From Hyphomicrobium sp. (GTDB taxonomy: Bacteria; Pseudomonadota; Alphaproteobacteria; Rhizobiales; Hyphomicrobiaceae): DNA of 6,574 nt. The DNA is taken from NCBI GenBank assembly GCA_030598645.1, contig JAUVPN010000156.1:1-6574 (forward strand). The letters are read 5' to 3'. How positions within the stretch are numbered: the stretch's first letter is position 1; each line of letters opens with the position of its first letter. The position numbers were made by a program, and so were the translations under genes. Shown here piece after piece: positions 1 through 5,287 of the stretch. The notes below the pieces were generated by a model. That model was not told the origin of the DNA, ran no database searches, and saw only the letters and a program-made list of their open reading frames with translations.

Positions 1-1
1 C

Positions 2-1726
2 GAGTTGCTCACGGCCAAGACACCAAACAACGCGGCGGCGGTTCTAGCGTGGGAGACATTCTTCAATACCGACGACAAGAGATCTAAGCTCGTCTCGCGC
101 TACATCTTGGATCATGTCTTCTTGGCGACCATCGTCCTCGACGAAAGCCCAGGGGACTATTTCCGCCTCGTGCGCTCAAAGACACCGCCGGCCAAAACGG
201 CGGCGGACGCGCCTGCCCCGATCGAGATCATCGATACGCCGTTGCCTTACACGGACCCGTATAAATATGGCGGGGTCGACCACTTCTATTACCGCTTGAA
301 AAAAATCACCGCGCCGATCGTGCAGAAGAACCACTTCGTCTGGCGTCTCAAGCTTGACGACATCGAGCATTTGAAAAAGCGGTTTCTAAAACCAAAATGG
401 AACGAGGACGTAAAGCTCGACGCGCCCTGGGGCGTTGGCAACCCCTTCTTCGTCTATCGCGCCATCCCGACCGAAGCGCGTTACCGCTTCCTCTTGGAAA
501 ACTCCGAGATGATTGTGTCCGGCATCACCTATGGTCCGGTGTGTCTGGGTCAAACGGCGACCTTCGCCATCAAGGACCAGTTCTGGGTTCACTTCGTCGA
601 TCCCAAATACGATGTCTCGGTTCGTGACCCGAAACTCGGGCTCGAAACTTGGGGCGCATTCATGGATCGCTCCTTGCTCGGCAATGACAATTACGAGACG
701 GCCTACGGCAACGCGCTCGCGAAGCTGCGGCCCAAGGGCTACACGGTCGACGCCATCTGGAATGGCGACCACAAGAACAATAATGCGTGGCTGACGGTGA
801 TGCGCCACGAGAGCAATGTCTCGGTCTTGAAGGGCCGGCAAGGCGGCCTCCCGCGCACCCATTGGCTGATGGACTACAGCGGGTTCGAGCGCATCTACTA
901 CGACACGGTTGCCAACTTCCAGTACTGGTCGGGCGACCTTCCCAAGCTCGAAACCTTGGTGTTCTTCAATTATTTACGCCAGGAGTTCGAGGACAACTTC
1001 CTGCTGCTGCTGCCCGCAGGCGAGCGCCAAAAATACCGCAACGAATGGACCCAAGGCGTCGGCCAAGTCGCGCTCGAACTCATGCCTTTCGCAGGCGCGG
1101 ATCAGCCCACGCAGATCAAGAGGGACAAGCACGACCCCATGGTCAGCCTTGTCGAGGACATCCAGGAGCATGTGGGAGAAGAGGTCAGCGGCCCCCCCGA
1201 CCTACTGAACCCGCACGTCAAACCGAAGATATCTTTGGACGATCGGATTGAGAGCTATGACGACTGGGTCAAGGCAGCATCGCTGTTGACGCAGACGCGC
1301 GCTTACAAATTTCCGCGCTTTCTGCCGAGCGTGATCCTGCTGAAACTGAAAGACGGCGACGACGCGCGCGTCTATTCGATCATCGCCAACCGGGTGTACT
1401 CCTCCCAAGACACGCTTCTGTTCCAGAACGGCCAGTCACTGCCGGACCTCTACACGATGAGCATTTACCCGACCATCATCGGCGGCTTCCCAAACTACTT
1501 CTTGGAGATGAATTTTGCACGAGCCCGCGACTTCCTGAAGGGTTTGCGCGATGTGCAAACCCTCGCCGACTGGAACAAGTTGCGGGACCGCTATGGCCTC
1601 TTGCGCAACGACGCACGATTCTGGGCCACCTATGATTGGTTGACCCAATGGAACGTGGCCAATCGCGGCATCAAGGCCGGCTATCTCGACCTCTCCTACT
1701 ACGATCTTTTCGACTCGGTTTATTGA
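2..1726 (+). CDS. cti: Fatty acid cis/trans isomerase, C-terminal part (5' end outside window)
   Basis: Cti converts cis-unsaturated acyl chains of membrane phospholipids to the trans form in the periplasm. This makes the membrane rigid quickly under solvent, heat or ion stress. The frame is open from the first bases to TGA at 1724-1726, about 574 codons. Counting the codon at 5-7 as residue 1, family-like blocks are WETFFNTDDKRSKLVSRY (16-33), FFVYRAIPTEARYRFLLE (148-165), GPVCLGQ (177-183) followed by FWVHFVDP (193-200), THWLMDYSGFERIYY (285-299) and NFLLLLPAGERQ (331-342). Known Cti proteins are roughly 770-800 residues long, with a signal peptide and a CxxCH haem site near the N-terminus. 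That part would lie upstream of the window, and no CxxCH is visible here. The TTG at 5 is therefore probably not the true start. The gene converges on the flavodoxin-like gene with a 12-base gap. The family call comes from remembered motifs, not from a search. Confidence 0.88.
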   Translation, partial: ELLTAKTPNNAAAVLAWETFFNTDDKRSKLVSRYILDHVFLATIVLDESPGDYFRLVRSKTPPAKTAADAPAPIEIIDTPLPYTDPYKYGGVDHFYYRLKKITAPIVQKNHFVWRLKLDDIEHLKKRFLKPKWNEDVKLDAPWGVGNPFFVYRAIPTEARYRFLLENSEMIVSGITYGPVCLGQTATFAIKDQFWVHFVDPKYDVSVRDPKLGLETWGAFMDRSLLGNDNYETAYGNALAKLRPKGYTVDAIWNGDHKNNNAWLTVMRHESNVSVLKGRQGGLPRTHWLMDYSGFERIYYDTVANFQYWSGDLPKLETLVFFNYLRQEFEDNFLLLLPAGERQKYRNEWTQGVGQVALELMPFAGADQPTQIKRDKHDPMVSLVEDIQEHVGEEVSGPPDLLNPHVKPKISLDDRIESYDDWVKAASLLTQTRAYKFPRFLPSVILLKLKDGDDARVYSIIANRVYSSQDTLLFQNGQSLPDLYTMSIYPTIIGGFPNYFLEMNFARARDFLKGLRDVQTLADWNKLRDRYGLLRNDARFWATYDWLTQWNVANRGIKAGYLDLSYYDLFDSVY

Positions 1727-1738
1727 GCCAAAGCCGTC

Positions 1739-2497
1739 TCAAGCGCGATGCTCGGGATTTTCGTAGCCGAAGCGGCAGCCTGCCTTCCACGCCTCGCGAT
1801 TATTACCATGATTGGGAAGTCCGCCCGCATCTTTCAGGATGCGTGCCAAATGCATCAGGTTCCAAGTCATGATTGTGGTGTTGCGCTGGGTGAATTCGTT
1901 GTCGAACCCAACCGTCCCGCTTTCCAATACATCGCCATAGGAGGGTCCAGGGCCCGCCTCGCCGATCCAGCCGCAATCGGCCTGTGGCGGGATGGTGCAA
2001 CCGAGATGCTGGAGCGCATAGAGAATGCTCATAGCGCAATGTTTGATACCATCCTCATTGCCAGTGATGACCGTGCCGCCAACCTTGCCATAATAGAGGC
2101 TCTGCCCTTTGTTGTTGAGCAATCCAGACATACCGTAGAGTCGCTCGATCAAGATTCGACAGACGGAGCTCTCCTCGCCGAGCCAGATCGGGGTGGCGAC
2201 GATCAGAATGTCCGCGACTTCAATTTTCATCCAGATTTTCGGCCAATCGTCACGATCACAGCCATGTTTGGTCATGTCCGGATAGATGCCGGACGGAATC
2301 TCATGCGACAGGGCATGGACATGCTCCACAGCGACGCCGCTCTTCCGCATAATCTCTTCAGCTACGGATAACAGGAGGCGGGTGTGCGACTCCTCGGGAT
2401 TGTGCTTTAGCGAGCAGTTGACCGTGACGGCCTTGAGGTCTGAGAAACTGGTCTTGTTCTCCGCGCAGAGCTCGGCCTGCTGGGCGTTGAGTGACAT
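1739..2497 (-). CDS. Flavodoxin-fold / NADPH-dependent FMN reductase-like protein (intact paralogue)
   Basis: A 252-residue cytoplasmic protein with a flavodoxin-like fold, expected to bind FMN and act in electron transfer or quinone/FMN reduction; the substrate is unknown. After a short leader come a beta strand and phosphate-binding-type loop, AVTVNCSLKHNPEESHTRLL (23-42). Next is the strand and loop ADILIVATPIWLGEESSVCR (95-114), the usual 'atPiy.g..s..lk' region of FMN reductases. Then come GGTVITGNEDGIKHC (140-154) and a helix ending LGCTIPP (165-171). The start at 2497 is chosen for its strong RBS (GGGAGG, 7 bases away). It also matches the start of the broken copy at 3634. The open frame continues upstream to 2659, but that part overlaps the DUF2892 gene and lacks family character. 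It is the last gene of the minus-strand block, 53 bases after DUF2892. The family is fairly sure; the exact reaction is not known. Confidence 0.85.
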   Translation of the reverse strand: MSLNAQQAELCAENKTSFSDLKAVTVNCSLKHNPEESHTRLLLSVAEEIMRKSGVAVEHVHALSHEIPSGIYPDMTKHGCDRDDWPKIWMKIEVADILIVATPIWLGEESSVCRILIERLYGMSGLLNNKGQSLYYGKVGGTVITGNEDGIKHCAMSILYALQHLGCTIPPQADCGWIGEAGPGPSYGDVLESGTVGFDNEFTQRNTTIMTWNLMHLARILKDAGGLPNHGNNREAWKAGCRFGYENPEHRA

Positions 2498-2504
2498 CGC
2501 GGGG

Positions 2505-2510
2505 CCTCCC
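2505..2510 (-). promoter_or_regulatory. Ribosome binding site of the intact flavodoxin-like gene
   Basis: On the minus strand GGGAGG lies 7 bases upstream of the ATG at 2497. It decides the start against the longer open frame reaching 2659. Confidence 0.75.
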
Positions 2511-2550
2511 TTTTGATGTGATCTGCGCCGAGCCGGATCAACAAATGTTG

Positions 2551-2772
2551 CTAGTTGGCCGCCGGCATGACCTTGCTGAGCAGGAAGTGGAGCGGGCAAA
2601 AACCCGTAAATGCACTGCTGATCATGACTGCACCAATCACTCCAGCGAGCCAGAACCACGCCGGGTTGACCATCACGCCGGCAATCACGCTCGACAGAGT
2701 AAGTGCGCCAACGATGCCGTCATGAACCTTGAGTTCGAGATCCGGGCCGGGGCGGCATATATTGCTGATCAT
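2551..2772 (-). CDS. DUF2892 (YgaP transmembrane domain-like) small membrane protein
   Basis: A 73-residue inner-membrane protein. There are two hydrophobic helices at about residues 20-35 and 38-56. They are followed by TGFCPLHFLL (56-65), the GxCPL-type signature of the DUF2892 family, which includes the membrane domain of the rhodanese YgaP. The function of stand-alone members is not established. The conserved Cys59 has led to suggestions of sulfur or thiol chemistry, which is a guess here. The gene lies between DUF202 (113-base gap upstream) and the flavodoxin-like gene (53-base gap downstream), all in the same direction, so co-transcription is plausible. The RBS before the ATG at 2772 is weak (AGAG-like). 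The N-terminal CRPGPDLELKVHDGIVG segment replaces the usual 'NvGniDRiiRi' leader of the family. Confidence 0.8.
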   Translation of the reverse strand: MISNICRPGPDLELKVHDGIVGALTLSSVIAGVMVNPAWFWLAGVIGAVMISSAFTGFCPLHFLLSKVMPAAN

Positions 2773-2885
2773 AGTGCTGCTCTATCTGCTCATTTAAGCG
2801 GTTTCGGAGCGTGATAACCCGTTCCTACACTAAGCGGTGCAGGCATACCTAGATGATTGGAAGCCTAGGGGAGTCTGAATTCCGT

Positions 2886-3269
2886 TCAAGGCAAAATGAG
2901 GGGAACGCTCACGATGAGCAGGAGAACAGCCAGAATCACCGACAGGCTGAGATCGGTGACGATGCCTGGCGCGTGGATTTTCGGATCGTCGAGCATGCGG
3001 CCCGTCCGTACAAACCGGAAGGTCGCCGCCAGAATGAAGACGATGCCTACCAGCATGAAACTTCGACCAGCGCCGTCGGCAATCGTGTCCGTCATCCCTT
3101 CAAGCTCCGAGCGGCGAGCGGCATCGACCGTAGTGGCCGCGGCCATGGTGCGGATGAAGAGATCAAACCTCTCCATCAAAAATCCGAACGCAATCACCGC
3201 AACGCCCGTACGAAGCCAAGCCAGGAAGGTCCGCTCGTTCGCCGCGTGGTCTGTGTAGGATCTGATCAT
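2886..3269 (-). CDS. DUF202 (YidH-like) membrane protein
   Basis: A 127-residue inner-membrane protein of the DUF202/YidH family, whose biochemical role is unknown. The family signature is clear at the N-terminus: DHAANERTFLAWLRTGVAVI (7-26) then AFGFLMERF (27-35). Three membrane segments are visible at about 18-36, 68-87 and 104-126. The start at 3269 is set by the RBS GAGGGGGG 6 bases upstream. A longer open frame to 3371 runs antisense-like through the broken flavodoxin gene and has no family similarity. Its ATG overlaps the TGA of that broken gene as ATGA, which suggests translational coupling at least ancestrally. The next gene downstream on the same strand is DUF2892. Length is normal for the family. 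Confidence 0.88.
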   Translation of the reverse strand: MIRSYTDHAANERTFLAWLRTGVAVIAFGFLMERFDLFIRTMAAATTVDAARRSELEGMTDTIADGAGRSFMLVGIVFILAATFRFVRTGRMLDDPKIHAPGIVTDLSLSVILAVLLLIVSVPLILP

Positions 3270-3634
3270 CGAAAGCCCCCCTCGATCAGGATCCGGCACA
3301 CGGAACTTGTCTCGCCTAGCCAAATGGGCGTGGCGACGATCAGAATGTCGGCGGCCTCGATTGTCTTCCACAGCGTCGGCCAGTCGTCGCTGTCCCAGCC
3401 ATGCTCGGTCATGTCGGGATAAACACCTGAGGGAATCTCGTGCGACAGCGCATGGATATGCTCAACCGCTACGCCGTTCTTGCGCATGATCTCCTCGGAC
3501 ACCGAAAGCAGGAGGCGGGTGTGCGACTCCCCCGGCTTCCGCTTCAGCTAGCAGTTGACCGTGACGGCCTTGAGATCGGAGAAGTCGGTCTTGTTGTCTG
3601 CGCAGAGCTCAGCTTTCTTAGTGGGGAGAGACAT
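3266..3634 (-). pseudogene. Broken flavodoxin/FMN reductase-like paralogue: in-frame amber stop and lost C-terminal half
   Basis: Read from the ATG at 3634 (AGGAG at 3648-3644, 9 bases away), this matches the intact gene at 2497-1739 without gaps for 118 codons, at about 95 identical residues. Shared stretches include FSDLKAVTVNC, ESHTRLLLSV and ADILIVATPIWLGE. There are two lesions. Codon 29 is TAG (3550-3548), where the paralogue has a serine TCG, a single C-to-A difference. After codon 118 (RILIE) homology stops at once. Four unrelated codons (GGFR) and TGA follow, so about 134 residues of the fold are missing, including the second half of the flavin site. The strong conservation on both sides of the amber codon suggests recent inactivation. 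A restart at GTG 3502 could at most give a 78-residue fragment. It is very probably non-functional as a flavoprotein. Confidence 0.85.
3276..3283 (-). promoter_or_regulatory. Ribosome binding site of the DUF202 gene, at the junction with the broken flavodoxin gene
   Basis: Minus-strand GAGGGGGG lies 6 bases before the ATG at 3269. Its first three bases are codon 118 (Glu, GAG) of the truncated flavodoxin frame, the last codon homologous to the intact paralogue. The RBS therefore straddles the homology break. Confidence 0.7.
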
Positions 3635-3643
3635 TAGGCTGAT

Positions 3644-3648
3644 CTCCT
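3644..3648 (-). promoter_or_regulatory. Ribosome binding site of the broken flavodoxin-like gene
   Basis: Minus-strand AGGAG lies 9 bases before the ATG at 3634. It shows that the translation start of the pseudogene is preserved. The sequence upstream of the start does not resemble that of the intact paralogue. Confidence 0.6.
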
Positions 3649-3687
3649 GTCGATTAACGGACCAGACCCACTTTACCAGCCGTCCGT

Positions 3688-3715
3688 TTGACTGGCTCAC
3701 GGCACGGGATAAACT
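3688..3715 (+). promoter_or_regulatory. Candidate sigma-70-type promoter for the antiporter
   Basis: TTGACT (3688-3693), a 16-base spacer and TAAACT (3710-3715) make a reasonable match to TTGACA-N17-TATAAT. Transcription would begin near 3722 and leave a leader of about 108 bases before the antiporter ATG at 3830. It lies in the divergent region between the minus-strand block and the antiporter. This is inferred from sequence only. Confidence 0.4.
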
Positions 3716-3720
3716 TTCAG

Positions 3721-3777
3721 TGATTGGTCGCGCCGGCGCATGAAAAGCGGCACCCAATCATTCGGTTTTGCCGGCGC
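3721..3777. repeat. Two interleaved inverted repeats in the antiporter leader
   Basis: TGATTGG (3721-3727) is a perfect inverted copy of CCAATCA (3754-3760). GCGCCGGC (3730-3737) is a perfect inverted copy of GCCGGCGC (3770-3777). The arms alternate (a, b, a', b'), so as RNA the two stems could not nest; they would be mutually exclusive or form a pseudoknot. As DNA the first arm would lie at the predicted transcription start, where a repressor site could be. GCGCCGGCGC (3730-3739) is itself a palindrome, which weakens the RNA-stem reading. Confidence 0.35.
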
Positions 3778-3829
3778 CTGATGTCAGCAGCCAACGTAAT
3801 CCACCGAGCCCGCTGAGAACGAGACTTTG

Positions 3830-5143
3830 ATGCTCACCGAACCCACCATTCTGATTGTCCTGGCAGTGGTGGCCATCTATGCACTCATGTCACGGCGGGT
3901 TGAGCTATCCATCATAACCCTGCCCATGATCTTTACAGGTCTCGGCCTCGCACTGGGCGGGATTGGTCTTGACCTCGTTCCGATGAACGTAGGCAATGAG
4001 GTCGTACATGCAATTGTAGAGATTACGTTGGTACTTGTCCTCTTCTCTGACGCGTCAGGGGTGAAGCGCAAGACCCTCTCAGGCGCCAATGTCACGATCC
4101 CTCTGCGGATGCTGCTCATTGGAATGCCACTGACTATCGTGCTTGGAACGCTGGTCGCAAGATGGATATCCCCGGAGCAGCCTTGGGCGCTGGCTCTGCT
4201 GGTCGCCGCGATCCTGACGCCAACCGACGCAGCCCTCGGCCAGAGCGTTGTTAGCAGTCCGAATGTACCCAAGCGCATCAGCCAAAGCATCAATATCGAA
4301 AGCGGCTTGAATGACGGCCTCGCGTTTCCGATCGTCCTTCTTGCGGCGCTCTTCGCCGCTCGGGCGACCGGATATGAGGGAGGGCAAGGGCCGGACAATA
4401 TTGCTGTTTTCGCAATACTACAGATTTCCCTCGGCCCTCTCGTAGGGGGCCTCGTGGGCTTTGGAGCTGCAAAACTTCTCGATTTTGCGATCGACAGGAG
4501 CGCGGCGACAACTGTGGGCCAGGGACTCTATTTCCTCAGCGTTGCCTTCCTTGCCTATTTCGCAGCAGAGCTCCTTGGCGGTAATGGATTCATTGCTGCA
4601 TTCGTGGGTGGACTCGTGTTCGGCAACACCTTGCGCGCGCCAACTATATTTATTCGAGAATTCATGGAGGGCGAGGGCCAATTGCTCACCATGACAACTT
4701 TCCTGATCTTTGGCGCTGTGCTCGCGCCAATCGGGCTAGAGCATGCCAGTTGGCAGACCGTCACTTTGGCGCTACTTTTTTTAACTGCAGTGCGAATGAT
4801 ACCGATCTGGCTGTCTCTCTCCGGCTTGAAGCTCAGTAACTACGAGAAATTCTTTCTAGGCTGGTTTGGACCGCGTGGACTTGCATCCATTCTGTTTGCT
4901 CTTTTGGTTCTTGATAGCTTTCCGATTCCGGGCGCAGAGGAGTTGGCTGCCTGCGTAGTGCTGACCGTGCTTATTAGCATCGTGCTCCATGGTTTGTCCT
5001 CTGCGCCCCTCTCCAGACTCTTCAAAAGACCGGCGCTTATGTCACGAAGGACGACTTCGCATTCGAGAACGCGACGAAGGGCATTGTCAGAGCAAATTCG
5101 TTTACTTTGCCAAAACGTCAGAACCGGATTTCGCGGCCATTGA
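3830..5143 (+). CDS. CPA1-family cation (Na+/K+):proton antiporter
   Basis: A 437-residue inner-membrane protein that should exchange Na+ or K+ for protons, serving pH and ion homeostasis. About 12 hydrophobic segments fill residues 3-395. Key motifs are VLFSDASGVKRK (70-81), AILTPTDAALGQSVVSSPNV (127-146), INIESGLNDGLAFPIV (154-169) with the ion-binding Asn-Asp pair N161/D162, a membrane arginine at 322 (AVRMIPI), GWFGPRGLAS (344-353) and LHGLSSAPL (386-394). All of these fit the NhaP/NHE-like CPA1 family. The start is the ATG at 3830; the TTG just before it at 3827 is in frame and less likely. No strong RBS is seen (GAGAAC/GAGAC). The tail after about residue 400 is odd. It is arginine-rich, the neighbouring frame looks more coding from about 5026, and residues 418-437 are encoded by an inverted-repeat element. 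The conserved transport core is complete, so it is probably functional. The exact cation is unknown. Confidence 0.9.
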   Translation: MLTEPTILIVLAVVAIYALMSRRVELSIITLPMIFTGLGLALGGIGLDLVPMNVGNEVVHAIVEITLVLVLFSDASGVKRKTLSGANVTIPLRMLLIGMPLTIVLGTLVARWISPEQPWALALLVAAILTPTDAALGQSVVSSPNVPKRISQSINIESGLNDGLAFPIVLLAALFAARATGYEGGQGPDNIAVFAILQISLGPLVGGLVGFGAAKLLDFAIDRSAATTVGQGLYFLSVAFLAYFAAELLGGNGFIAAFVGGLVFGNTLRAPTIFIREFMEGEGQLLTMTTFLIFGAVLAPIGLEHASWQTVTLALLFLTAVRMIPIWLSLSGLKLSNYEKFFLGWFGPRGLASILFALLVLDSFPIPGAEELAACVVLTVLISIVLHGLSSAPLSRLFKRPALMSRRTTSHSRTRRRALSEQIRLLCQNVRTGFRGH

Positions 5144-5222
5144 TTTTCCTGCATTTTTGCGGGTCGATCTGAGCGGTTCGATGGCCGCTCCAAGTATTTG
5201 GAATTTTGCTCTGACAACGCCC
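5079..5222. mobile_element. 144-base MITE-like element or IS remnant with about 21-base terminal inverted repeats
   Basis: The left end 5079-5099 begins GGGCATTGTCAGAGCAAA. The right end 5201-5222, read on the opposite strand, begins GGGCGTTGTCAGAGCAAA. Over 22 aligned columns there are 20 matches, one mismatch and one single-base gap. Inside, GCGGCCATTGA (5134-5144) and TCGATGGCCGC (5179-5189) form a second inverted pair with one mismatch, and CCTGCA-TTTT-TGCGGG (5148-5163) can fold as a hairpin. No transposase frame fits, and I could not find a target duplication next to the repeats. It is therefore either a non-autonomous MITE-like element or two IS ends left by an internal deletion. It supplies the last 20 codons and the stop (5141-5143) of the antiporter. 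The IS family was not identified. Confidence 0.6.
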
Positions 5223-5276
5223 CGCAGTGCTATCCGAGTTGCCGTGGTATTGCCCCTCATAGGTCCAAATTCGGTT

Positions 5277-5280
5277 GAGG
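5277..5280 (+). promoter_or_regulatory. Ribosome binding site of the DUF427-cyclase gene
   Basis: GAGG lies 7 bases before the ATG at 5288. An in-frame TGA at 5276-5278 closes the frame upstream, so this ATG is the first possible one. It places the whole DUF427 domain inside the cyclase reading frame. Confidence 0.6.
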
Positions 5281-5287
5281 CAAGACA

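Noticed and set aside
386..862. 158-codon minus-strand open frame inside cti
   Set aside because: It is a complementary-strand frame in GC-rich coding DNA with no family similarity.
1748..2371. 207-codon plus-strand open frame opposite the intact flavodoxin-like gene
   Set aside because: It is antisense to a gene with clear family motifs and a good RBS; its own product shows no recognisable domain.
2498..2659. 54-residue N-terminal extension of the flavodoxin-like protein
   Set aside because: It overlaps the 3' half of DUF2892 in another frame, is not shared by the paralogue, and a strong RBS marks the ATG at 2497.
2795..2838. Direct repeat TAAGCGGT at 2795-2802 and 2831-2838 upstream of DUF2892
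   Set aside because: An 8-base repeat spaced 36 bases apart with no clear promoter context is too weak to call a regulator site.
2853..3422. 189-codon plus-strand open frame opposite DUF202
   Set aside because: It is low complexity, rich in Arg, His and Glu, antisense to a well-supported membrane protein gene, and crosses into the pseudogene. It is a shadow frame.
3548..3550. UAG read through as an amino acid such as pyrrolysine
   Set aside because: The paralogue has plain serine at this position, one base different, and the gene is also truncated. Nothing here suggests a recoding system, so a nonsense mutation is simpler.
5148..5163. Hairpin CCTGCA-TTTT-TGCGGG as the antiporter terminator
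   Set aside because: The stem is short with one wobble, the T run is in the loop rather than after the stem, and it sits inside the inverted-repeat element. Termination is possible but not supported.
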